Source of the DNA: Paragordius varius
Taxonomy: Eukaryota; Nematomorpha
Assembly: GCA_964247055.1 (NCBI GenBank)
Contig: OZ176052.1
Span: forward strand, 7,006,001 to 7,070,000
Length of the DNA stretch: 64,000 nt
Direction of reading: 5' to 3'
Every line of letters starts with the position of its first letter. The first letter of the stretch is position 1. A program made the position numbers and the translations under genes. Below the pieces are notes generated by a model. It worked only from the letters and a program-made list of their open reading frames with translations, was not told where the DNA came from and made no database searches. Below, one piece after another: positions 38,201 through 48,929 of the stretch.

Positions 38201-41200
38201 AAAAACGCCATCTTTTGACCTGAAATTTTATAGAAACCCCAACTATATGATTTTGGGCTATTTATATATTGAAAATATCTTCTAAAATGATAGTAAACGA
38301 TAATATTTCAGATTTATCATTATTTTTTGAATTATCCTTCTATCCTTAATTTTCACTTTTTGCCCAATTTCGATTTTCTCTCAATATATCAAAAACTAGG
38401 TTGTCAACAAATAAAAAATTTTGCGGCAAATGAATACGCTGGTCATAAGCTAGCTCATACTTAAAGTAAGCTTTTAAAATTTTTGTCTTTTCACACTTTA
38501 TAGCGCAAAAGACAAACTGGAATGCAAACGGTAAATAATTGGTGTAAATAATCTATCCAAATTGAGCGACCAATCACTTAGTGGCTATAAATGAAGGAAG
38601 GGCCATTTTAACCAGATATTTGTTTTACGGAGTTTTTTTACTTCAGATATAAAATTTGCGTCCCGTATTGTTTTATGATATAGAGATAATACTACTACCG
38701 TTAACACTATTGAAGTTTTAAATATCATTATTTTAACTGTATGGTAATAAATCATTGGAATATTTAAAACATGTTAGTAGATTTTATATATATATAAATC
38801 TGTTTGTACTTCTTTTTATAAAAAAAAAGCTATATATAAACTTGGAAAATTGATAGTTTGATCAAATTCCCAGAGGGTACGGGAGAGTGCATTTTAATTA
38901 AATTCTTTTTGAATGTAAATTTATGCCTTATTTTTTGTTTACATTTATACGAAATACAGTCATGTATCCTTTATTTTATTAAAAATTTATTTTTTTTCCT
39001 AAAATGGGTATAAATATTTGTTAAAGAATGGAAAAATCAAGAGCTCTATGGTAATTCTTATACTTTTTTGATGAATATGATATTGTTAATACCCTAGAGC
39101 TCTTGTTTTTTCATTATTTACCAAATATTTGTACCATTTAACAAAAACAAAATGAATTTTTGATAAAATAAAGGATACATGACTGTATATGTGTAACCCT
39201 CTGTTTTAAGTTCCCAGCAAAAACTTCAAAAGAATTGATAAATAAACAAAGAAAGCATTTTATTTGTCTTTGCCCAATGGACCATCGTTCAAGCTCAATA
39301 TCTATGATTATTCTACGCTATTCGTAACGATAGGCCTAGAATCGAAAATATTGCCTTTTACCCTGGTTAATATTTTTAAATTAATATCGAAATCCATAAA
39401 TTTAAATGTTACATAATATTTTTTTACTTTATTGGTGTGTTTAAAAGATAACCATCATGTAATTTAGCCAATATCTGTGAAGGGTACAATTCTTTGGGAT
39501 TCGATATTTGCGTTCCCTCAAAATCAACCACAGATCTTTGAAAATGATTAAATGCTACAATTTCGATTTCACATAATCGCAAATGAAATGGTGGATACGA
39601 AATGATTATAAATGAAGTGCCCAAACAGTTTTGGAAATGTTTTGGATAGCTATCAATTAAAATAATTTGGCCTCAGTTATATAGTATAAAACTGCCCGAT
39701 TATTTTTTAAATTTCGTATTAATCTATTTTTTAAGGTTTCAAGTTTTAAAATATAAATAATTCATTATTGTTGAAATATACTTAAAATAATGCTCCCAAT
39801 TTCGCTAATTGACAAAGCTTTCACATTCTTATTAATATTAAAAAAATGATGATATAATGTCAATATATCTGTAGTTTTATTTGGCAAGCATTGCTTAAAA
39901 AATAATGAATTATTTAACTCTCGACATAAAACTGATTCTTACAGTTATCTTAAAAAAACTATGATAAACTTACTAAAATCGCATTTTGTTTAAATATTGG
40001 CTATCGTGACTTTGATAATTGAAACATAGTGGATCATGTCTTGTCCAATTCATGTAACTGAAACTTACCCTCGCTTCAAAATTCATTTGCATTGCGTATG
40101 CCAAAGTAACTTTAAAAGGATTTTAAAGGATCTCTTAAATGAAATCAAAACGGTGCTGTGATCGTTTTTATAAATAACCTGTAAAATCATAGATATGTTT
40201 ACCATATGGTATATTTCTATATTTTATTTAATTTGGATTCTTTACCATATTTAATATATTAAATTTTTTGAGATTTTGTATTTTAATATTATAAATAATT
40301 GGGGTAGTTACAAAATATCGTGTGTAGGTTTGTCAAGAAATAACAAAATATAACTATCAGTTAGAAAGAATTTTCAATCAACACTCAAAAGGTATGAAAA
40401 CAAGGCGCCTATGATTTATTTTATTTGGTTCCAGCATTCTTTTTTGTTGCGGAATTAATTGACTGGGTATAATTGGGATGCATTGTACACATATTACAAT
40501 ATATTATAATTTATCAAATGAAGTAAAAAATACCAAAATTAGATTGATACAAGATGACATTGTTGATATCGTAAGCGTTTTCTTTATTGTTTTTGTCATA
40601 ACCAAAATGTACCATCCATACATACGGACCTAATTTAATTTAAAAAGGGATTATTTTATAATTTTTTCAAAATAGATTAAAAAAGCTAACTTAATTGGCC
40701 CGTCATACATTCGCTAGGTGAATTGGGTATTTTTGAATCTAGCGGAGATTTTACAGAATGTGTTGTGTTAACTGTGTTAATGCTTCCTACACCAAGTGTT
40801 TGCAGATTCGCTTTATTAAATAAAGATATTTATAAAAAAATATAGGTAATAAGATGGCGAACTGATGCGGCGTTTAAATTAATACGAGGATATTCAAAAA
40901 AGTAATTGTATCAATTGTATAGAGTCAAAAGTTTTAGGTGTTTTCAATGACTCGAACGGTAAAATGATTGCCTCTATTAATTTCATTAAACCGACATAAT
41001 TCGATTATTAGCATTACCAATATAATAAAAAAATTAGTCCCTAGGACTTGTCCATATTTTTGCCATGTATAAATTATTTTTACAAAAATATATGTATACG
41101 ATTAAATATTTCAATCTGCAACCAAATTTGGCAAATAGTAACAGACACCAAGTCTAACGCATCGAAATGGAGAATCAACATTTTCCCCGTGTTAGCACAA

Positions 41201-42297
41201 TAAAAATCAAGTATTTGGTCCATGGGTTGTTTTAAAAATTCATAATTTTCTGGTATAATGTTTTCAGAAACTTCAGCGCAAAAATCCAATTGATCCGTTA
41301 ATAAAACAGTGTGATTTTCTTCATTATATTTGAGTGTAGTAGATTGAGCAAACATACCAGTATATATCTTAAGTTTTTTCAGTATTTCATAATCTATATA
41401 ATTGGTCATTTAAATTGAATTATGTGTGCAATATTTTTACAATTGTTATTGTAAAGTTTTTTCAAAAATTATCCCTTCCCACTTAACATAACTCCGTCTC
41501 AGGGAATTTTTTAATATAGCATTTACACATAGCCCTTTGCTGATCAGTATATTTCGAATTAAATTAGGTCATAATTTTTCAATCAAATATTTTTTGGCCT
41601 TCATTATAAGCCGAAAAATAAAAAATAATCATGATAATTTGTCATTTTTTACAGATAGCTGTATCATGAATTAAATACATTAATTTTAAATAAAAAAGTA
41701 ATTTTTTCGATTTTAAAAAAAGTTTTATGAGGCAGATGATAGCTATAAGGGTAATTAAATTATATTAAATAAATGGAGCCATAAAGCTCAAGAATACCCA
41801 CTTTATTGAATAGTTACTTTACATTATTTTTTTAAATATATTTTATATCAAACTAATAAATTAAATTGTACATTTGAATCCTTAATTAAAACAAAAATTA
41901 TTGTTTCCGAAAGAAAAATCATTTAAAAATAGTAAACAAGTATAAACTTGCCTATATCAGATCCAAATTTAATGATCACATGAAAATTGGAATAGACACC
42001 CTTCAAGTCATCCAACATGAAGCCTATCCATGGTTTATACTGATTTTTAGTAATGGCACAGAGATCACTTTCGTCGAGAAGGTGAGAAGGATTATTCCAA
42101 TCGCGAGACATATTCATGTATATCACATTAATTTCCATGAATGCTAAAATAATATTATTTTTAATCTTTTTACTATGATCCGACATTTCATCCATATATA
42201 TTGTTTTTAAGGCTATCACCATAATATATAACATTAAGCCAAATTTTGCGCTGTCCAAATATTTTAAATAGCTAAAATATGATGAAGTTAGAACCAT
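29270..42297 (-). CDS. single-pass membrane protein with three N-terminal fucolectin/discoidin-like modules
   Basis: Fifteen exons, read downwards: 42297-41952, 41393-41100, 40810-40691, 40629-40534, 39671-39428, 36798-36641, 34820-34680, 34388-34040, 33390-33218, 32306-32197, 31909-31693, 30248-30042, 29895-29792, 29708-29516, 29445-29270. Phases close at every junction, giving about 975 residues. The N-terminus has a hydrophobic stretch (FGLMLYIMVIALK), perhaps a signal sequence. Three modules follow, each with an aromatic-rich strand (KPWIGFMLDDLKGVYS; PYVWMVHFG then YDINNVILY; TVYFNIQLP then WEIYNVAILI) and a later C...L-CEI-type strand (YCANTGKMLIL with TICQIWLQIEIF; CLGTSFIIISYPPFHLRLCE; FGFCEIVLSG). 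This is the signature of F-type lectin or discoidin folds, which bind sugars. About 500 beta-rich residues, a membrane segment (LLFWVPFTIFVILLV) and a short basic tail follow. The post-lectin part faintly recalls integrin alpha leg domains (VWEVIKMGPYSHLYF), but no beta-propeller is present. Function unknown; probably a surface receptor or adhesion protein. Confidence 0.7.
30900..31400 (+). mobile_element. decayed LINE 3' fragment in an intron
   Basis: On the plus strand, antisense to the host gene, the sequence encodes IEALDMWCWGRMSNIRLCNK at about 31045-31110. Degraded frames follow (a block like KAFNIRSNFMGAIIKK, then GKVKGNRKINVKMAGPKKEVN). This order is typical of the carboxyl end of non-LTR retrotransposon reverse-transcriptase proteins: the EALDMWCWRRM motif, an I-K-R-x-G-H-like part, then G-K-x-x-GRP. 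Several stops break it, so it is an old 5'-truncated remnant in the intron 30249-31692. Confidence 0.6.
35563..36228. mobile_element. non-autonomous hAT-like element (650 bp), copy B, inverted relative to copy A
   Basis: The element 35571-36220 runs in reverse orientation to 28224-28834: it opens with tagatttgtgctgacctggtc and closes with cagtcaaatgcacaacccta. The flanks ATGACGAC and ATGGCGAC agree at seven of eight positions. It sits in an intron of the lectin-module gene. No transposase is seen. Confidence 0.75.
37512..38465. repeat. long inverted repeat (about 0.95 kb foldback element)
   Basis: Arms of about 380 bp (37512-37895 and 38085-38465) are near-identical inverted copies. The outer tips read atgaggtagcttatgaccag and its complement, and the inner parts share the block around gatggcgtttttcttttatc. 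A loop of about 190 bp separates them. The arms contain no open frame. It lies in the long intron 36799-39427 of the lectin-module gene. A transcript crossing it could form a very stable hairpin. Target duplication was not identified. Confidence 0.75.
38955..39187. mobile_element. Tc1/mariner-type MITE (229 bp)
   Basis: The element 38957-39185 is flanked by TA on both sides. Terminal inverted repeats begin CAGTCATGTATCCTTTATTT and extend, with mismatches, through most of the element; an inner agagctct pair lies near the loop. It has a different sequence from the family at 16029 and 42481. It lies in an intron of the lectin-module gene. Confidence 0.8.
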
Positions 42298-42478
42298 GTT
42301 AATTCTAAAAATAATTATTGAATTTGTAATTTATATAAATATAAATATATAAATCTAATTCTATAAAACACGTAAATCGAGTCTTGAGTGATTAAAAACA
42401 TAGATATTTTTTGCTAAATCTGAAGATATGTCACTACCATCATACACTTTATGAGCTATTGGAATGCTAACATGATAT

Positions 42479-42643
42479 TACAGTATGCTTATTAATGGTT
42501 GCCTATTTCACACTATAGTTGGGCAATTTGCAACACAGTAGTGTATGTAAAAAACCAACATAATACAATTTTCCCATAGACTACTGTGTTGCGAATTGTC
42601 CAACTAAAGTGTGAAATAAGCAACCATTAAAATGCATACTGTA
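42479..42643. mobile_element. Tc1/mariner-type MITE, copy 2 (161 bp)
   Basis: The element 42481-42641 is bounded by TA. It has the same ends as the copy at 16029-16191 (cagtatgc... and ...gcatactg, with aatggttgcNtatttcacac just inside). The inner half (gggcaatttgcaacacagtag and its inverted partner) differs from copy 1, so inner arms evolve while the ends are kept. It lies just upstream of the lectin-module gene start. Confidence 0.85.
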
Positions 42644-45600
42644 ACTTTATTTTCTAACTTTCTCCCCTCTTAAGTTTGAAGCTCATCAATTTTATTTAGT
42701 TCTTTAATTTTTAAATACAACAACAATCCATGCCATTTATTTATTTTATGTTTAGATTTTTCGGTAACCCTTTCCAATATATCACCGTTTTTCACATGTT
42801 ATTGAAAGGGAGCAACCATGGCTTGCAATAGGCTTAATTTCGTGCTATATCTACATAACACTTGGGCACTTTATAATATGTTAGGAATTCTGAAAATGAT
42901 GTAAATTTAACAATATTACACTTTTCCTTGCCAATTACACTGTTTTTTAAATATTACTTTGTGAGAGGTATTTGGAATCAATTGGCTTATCAACGAATTA
43001 ATTTCTTTTATGTGATTCAAACTATCCACGTTTTTTATGGTTGCTAAAATGAATTTAATTGTCCGAATGGGGTTTATGTTGATTTTTTATTATTACAACT
43101 TAAATCTGTGGCTGCTTTGCTCATAGGTTTAAATCGTGGAAATGGTTAATATTACTTATTAAAAAATATCAATAATTTTTTTATTGATTAAACCTCTGAA
43201 TGAACATTTTTTCTTAAACTCTTCAATTAAACTAGCGTTTAAAGAAAAGATTAAACTTTTAGTTCTCTTTTTTTGAGAGGAACTGCCTATATAAATAATA
43301 ACCAACCTTAATTTAAATAAAATCCCTTATGTCCTTATGTATAAAACAAATGTATGTGCTTATGTATAAAACAAATATATGTGCAATGTGAAAAAATTAT
43401 GCAGCCAATTAAACTTTTGGGGAGTACCGTAAATTAAATGTTAAACTTAAAAAAACATCAAATAAAACTCAAGAAAATTACTTAAAAATGAAGGAAAAAA
43501 GGTCATATTACTTTCGATATATAATTTATTTTAGGTTTGTCCCATTTAATATTTAGATCATATCTATCATGCGTTCAATAATTTTAGGATTGATTGATTG
43601 ATTGATTAAGTTTAAAAATGGTCTCATTCACGATGATATATGCACCATATTTTCATGAATCTTCTTTAAAACATAAATAATATTAGACGAATATATTTAA
43701 GTTTGCCATTAGAATGGCCGTGTATTTTATACATGGCTATTATTCCAGCATTTTAATCATATAATACCTTGAACATTCGTTTAAGTTGATTTATAATCAT
43801 TCTAATTTGATAGAAAAGATAACACTAGTCGACGAATTTGGACTTTTTCGAGCACTAACTCAAATTTTTGATTTTGACTAATTTCAGTGTTCTAAAACCG
43901 AATATGAAAAATTTTTTGATCTCTTCAATCAGAATTGTAAGATACTACAGGTTTTTCAAAAACAAAAGAAAATGGGCAGAAAATCAATATAACTTTATAA
44001 TAAAGTTATTATATTATAAAATTAATATAATTTAATAAAGCATTTTAAACTCTATCTTTTGAATATAAATATGTCATTTAAATATCAGAAAGAAAAAAAT
44101 TGTATGGGTATAAATGTTAAAATTTAGTGTTTTTTTAAAGATAATTTACACGTATAAATTTATATTAAAAAATATTAAAAGAGGTATTTTATAGTTTAAA
44201 CCTTCGGCTTTCAGAAAGGCTATATTTGTTTTGTTAGTTTTAGTTATTTTTAGTACTTATTAGGGTTTTTCTCTTCGATTGATTCTCACAAAAATCATGT
44301 CATTTATGCCTAGTGGATATTATTTATTTTTTAAATGATTGGCTGCGTTATAATTTGAATGCAGATGGATGTTGGGCAGCCACTTTTATTACCTGGATGA
44401 TGGATATCCTACCATAATTTTATGAACTTCAGTAATATGAACATTGAACATATCTAATCTTCTTATCCGATTTTATTGTCAAATTTGTCTAACTCTATTC
44501 TGTGAATTGGTCAATTTGACATGTCAATTTCCCTGGATTTTGCTGAAGTTATCTACGTTATTTTATCTGCAGATCTCTCCAGCTCTACCACCTCATTGTT
44601 TACCCTTTGCCATATCTAACATGATTATAAGATTACTTGGCGTATTTTTGCAGAGCTTGTGCAAGCCGCCCGGATCTATAACACCATCCACACCATACAT
44701 TAGCCCTTTTAGATTTTTAATACTCTTAGCTCTTAGCAATTTATTTTAATTCTATATTCTTAAAGTTTCGTATTCTCTTTTATTTTATATATAGAATTTT
44801 TAATTTATATATTTAATAAATGATATTTATTGTATATTGTCTATTTTTTATGTCGAATAACAAGCCCACTCGATAAGACGTATTTCTCGTGCTAAAGAGA
44901 TAACAAACCTTCAGCAGCGATTTTAAACAGACAATTTCTATTTTAATATAAAGATCGACGGCATTATATAGTTTCATTAAATTGATCGTCAATAACATTT
45001 TCTGTAGAGTCTTCGTTAATAAAAAAATCTTCTGTGGTATCTTATACTGGGGCTGGTATTTTTGGATCATTTTTGCATTTTCGTTCTAAAATTATAATTA
45101 GAAACCTAGCTTTAGAATACCACTTGCATCGACTTGCTCGTTTAATTTAAATATATATACACGAGAAATAATTGTGTTTTAAAATTAAATACAAAATTTA
45201 AAATTAAATTTTAAAAAAATCCTATTGGCACCCTCAATTTTTTTGTTTTGGCCTTTCCATGCCATTAGGTAACAGAAAATGCAATAAAATAGGGTGGAGC
45301 AAAACCTTGTTGAGCTTATTAATCAAAATCTCCGGCATGCAGCTCAAATATCTTGGTCATTTAACTAAGTCACTGTCTCCGATAATATTAAAAATAATGC
45401 CTAGCAAACGTGTTGGAAGAAGGCTTTGATTATAGGTAGACACAATATAAAATAGCCAATTATAATATTATGTAACTAAAACTAATGATTAACCATCATT
45501 TTGAAGGAAAGGTATGGTGTCCTAAATTGGCACGCATCTTTCTCAGGTCGATTGTTGGTATCCATACTTAAAAATAATAACTCATATAACTTGGCATATT

Positions 45601-45813
45601 TTATCACTTTTTCAGTAATTAAATATTAAAGAATTCGTTTATTCCAATGCATAATGTTTTATTTTAGTAAATTAATATTATTACAATTATTTCAACAAAT
45701 TAAAAATCAATATAGAATGTCAGCGCCAAAATTGAGTAATCATAAAAATTTATTGAAGCAATTATGAGTTAATTTATTATATTTGTATAATTTATTCTGA
45801 TATTAATCATAAC
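42644..45813. other. AT-rich region without a supported gene
   Basis: No gene is supported. A short GATT microsatellite lies at about 43588-43609. On the minus strand near 44600-44750 a stretch reading SIKNLKG...YGVDGVIDPGGLHK weakly resembles the start of a LINE reverse-transcriptase domain but is too short and broken to call. The last few hundred bases presumably hold the promoter of the first 7TM receptor gene. Confidence 0.5.
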
Positions 45814-47007
45814 ATGTTCTATTCGAGCCATCTCACTATCTCTAACACAACCGCTACCTATAATGTTCCATTCACTTTAAGTGATAAATATAAATATCTT
45901 GAAATAGTTTTATACATTATCCTGATACCATTGGGAGTGTTTGGTAACATTCTTATTTTGCTGAGTTTAAATTTTCCCCAGGTTGATATGTTAAACTTGA
46001 AGCAGAGCTATAAGAAGGTTAATTGCTTATTCATAAGTGTATTGTGTGCATCTAGTTTAATTTTGTGCATTGGGTTTGGTTCTGTCCCCTATATCATGCT
46101 AAAGAATCCAGCGTGTTCGCGCGATCTTCACCATGTATACATTTCAATATATCGGCGCAGAATTGAAAGAAGTCAATATATCTTCAACATGATATCCAAT
46201 TACACGCTACTCCTTATGAATATAGATCTGTTCATGGTATTAAATTATCCCATACGGCACTACAATTTTCATGGTAATGGCACAAAACGAATCAAAATAA
46301 TTTTGACAATTATCACAATCATATCTGTGTTATTGTATGTACCCTTACTCTTTGATAATCAATTGGAAAATGCAAAACCATTTTTTAATTCAACTGAATT
46401 AAAAAAATTGGAGAATAAATTTTGGGCCCCATACACACGATTGACCAAAACCTTCTTTTTGGGGTACAACCCGTTCGTTTTATCTATCATATTCATAATT
46501 CCCTACCTTTTTATTATATTGTTTAACACGTTAAGCCTTTATAAGCTCCTATTTAGAAGCACATCCATTGTAGCTCCATCAACATCATCCATGGACACAA
46601 AAAAGGTGACTACATCTTGTGGAAGTAATATTACAAAATCGAAATTGGACACCAAAACTACCAATACAAATGAACACAAAAATGAAGGTAAGGATTCCGA
46701 GAATGGAAATATAAAAAAGGGATTTAACTCAAAACTCAAGATAATTAGAATCAAAACTTTCCTAACAACCTTGACCGTATTAAATGTATGTACACTTGTA
46801 ATGACATTCCCATTTGTATATTACACAATTAAATACTATCAATACTGGATACCTGGGATCGGATGTAAAACGAAAAAGAAAAGAATCTCTCACATTTTTG
46901 TGACCTTTATATATATTATTATACCATACTTGATAATTTTATCGAACGCTAACACCCGTGCAAATTTGAAAAAAACATTTTTTAAGCTAGCAAATATTAA
47001 TAACTAA
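45814..47007 (+). CDS. divergent 7TM receptor, tandem copy 1 (397 aa, intronless)
   Basis: A single uninterrupted frame with a short N-terminus bearing an N-glycosylation site (SNTT). The first helix has the rhodopsin-like GNILILL. The segment after helix 1 reads LNLKQSYKKVN, and the end of helix 3 reads LLLMNIDLFMVLNYP, where DLF replaces the DRY motif. Helix 5 has YNPFVLSIIFIIPYLF. A long basic third loop carries a Thr/Ser/Asn-rich insert. The sixth helix is followed by YWIPGIGC, and the last helix ends PYLIILSNAN, not NPxxY. The same landmarks recur in the two genes downstream, so the three are paralogues. Probably a lineage-specific chemosensory or peptide GPCR family, loosely rhodopsin-like. 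The ligand is unknown. Confidence 0.8.
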   Translation: MFYSSHLTISNTTATYNVPFTLSDKYKYLEIVLYIILIPLGVFGNILILLSLNFPQVDMLNLKQSYKKVNCLFISVLCASSLILCIGFGSVPYIMLKNPACSRDLHHVYISIYRRRIERSQYIFNMISNYTLLLMNIDLFMVLNYPIRHYNFHGNGTKRIKIILTIITIISVLLYVPLLFDNQLENAKPFFNSTELKKLENKFWAPYTRLTKTFFLGYNPFVLSIIFIIPYLFIILFNTLSLYKLLFRSTSIVAPSTSSMDTKKVTTSCGSNITKSKLDTKTTNTNEHKNEGKDSENGNIKKGFNSKLKIIRIKTFLTTLTVLNVCTLVMTFPFVYYTIKYYQYWIPGIGCKTKKKRISHIFVTFIYIIIPYLIILSNANTRANLKKTFFKLANINN

Positions 47008-48929
47008 TGGTCTGCACATAATTATTCTGGGGCCCATTGTATAACAACTTTTAATATGTATACCATAACTATTTTTTATTTAACGGCAACATACCCAAAT
47101 TTTTTGATTCAAAGAATGATCGACCAATTTTTCAGTCAAACGCACTCCTTTAATAGCAAAAAAATAATGTGCGAATCAGACAATGTAAATGAAAATGTCG
47201 CGTTCACTTGAAAAATGTTATTGATTAAAAAAATGTTATAAACCCACAATATATTATAATTGACTAAAAAATTAATTTGTGTATCCTTTTCCATTTTTTA
47301 AACATACAATAACCTGAATGTGATATAAAAGACTTATTAGTAATACCAGTTGATCTCAGATTAATGTAATGACTTACAATCTTCTAAATAAATGTTATTA
47401 AAGTATTTAAATATTTCTTTATTTTTGTACATATTGTCTTGTGAGCATATCATTTAAAAATGTTTGTAACATTGGCGACAAAATATATATTGAAAAAATG
47501 TGATGGTTTTGAATTAACTTTCTGGAAGACGTATATATCAAAATTAAATATTCCTGTATTTTTGGGACATACGCTGAATGATTTAAAGCGACCACCATAT
47601 GGAGCTTGTTTTTAGCATATGACATTAAGATTATATCATTGCTTAAAGTATAAAATACACCTTGATACAAGGAAATATTCCGCTTTTAAAATTGAAAAGA
47701 TTCGCTAAAAATCAGCATAATATGGAACATGTACACAAAAATAGGGTATCTATCCATAGGAACGTTATTTTCTTTTTTCTTAAACATTTCATATTTAACC
47801 GACTCTAAATACGATCGAATTTATCCTTAACAATTTCGATAAACTAAAAAATGGCTAGTTAATAAAACTGTTTTTTTCTCATTCAAGTTGCTTTTTTTAA
47901 AAAAATATTTTAGGCCATCGATATTTATAACGTTACTTCAGACAAAATTGTTTTATATGTATAGTATAATACCATTTACAATTCAAATTTATGAACAATT
48001 CAAATTTACCCTATAAATTATGTATTTTTTAAAGTTACAAATTACCTATATTTTTTTATATTTTTAAAAAAGGTAATTTTGTATAAAATTAATATAATGC
48101 TGAAAAAATAATAAACTGTGCCATAAAAATATATTTCATATTAATGATGCGTTATATTAGCTTGAATACACATAATTTATTTCCAGGGTGAATTTGAATT
48201 GTAAATATTTATATATAGAAATATATTTTCTTAAGAAATCTTATCTGGGGGTCGGATTCGGAATCATTAGCTTGTTCCATAATACGGTCCCAAAAAATTA
48301 ATTATTTTATTTTTTTCTACTTTAGAAAAAATTTATTCAAACTTTTGGATACTAATATTTTTTTTAAAAGAGACTATATGTTTACATATATTTTCATTAT
48401 GAATTTAAATAATTAGTTTATAAAATAGTTCAAAATAATGACTTGAATTATTTTGTCCAAAACATTTTTCAAATAATCTCGAGAGACAAAAAACAATGAG
48501 GGAAAACGGATTATGATCTTAACCAATATTTGTAATTAAACCTAAGTTTATATCCCAGAAATATTGCATAGTACAATCCAGAAAATAGGGATAAATTTAA
48601 ATTACATATTAAATATATTGGGAATTTTAGGGCGAATCCAAAACTTGTAGGAGTAAAATTTTAAAAAAACCAACTTTTATAAAATCCAAACACTTCAATT
48701 TATGTTATAAAAATAGAAGATCTTATCACAAACATTAATTGCTTTGATGCATAAAACATTAGAAATAATTAGTATTAAGGGTGATAAGCGGGTTGCGTGA
48801 TAAAATTCTTGGAAAAGGAAATTTATGTTAATTAATTCTTAATTAAATCGTTTAGTAACATTTATTTGGAGTCCAACAAGTTTTATCATAAGAAAAAAAA
48901 ATATTTTTTATACCTATATTTACAGCGCG
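47008..48929. other. spacer between 7TM receptor genes 1 and 2
   Basis: About 1.9 kb of AT-rich DNA without a convincing gene. The open frame of about 83 codons on the minus strand near 47419-47670 has no recognisable motif and no supporting neighbours. No decayed receptor copy was recognised in it. Confidence 0.5.

Noticed and set aside
44444-44749. A 101-codon plus-strand hydrophobic frame, and on the minus strand a YGVDGVIDPGG stretch resembling a LINE reverse transcriptase
   Set aside because: The plus frame has no exon context. The minus-strand resemblance is short and broken by stops, too weak to call an element.
42298-45813. Search for a hidden receptor copy upstream of the 7TM cluster
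   Set aside because: No GN, helix 3 or YW-x-x-G-x-x-C landmarks were found on either strand.
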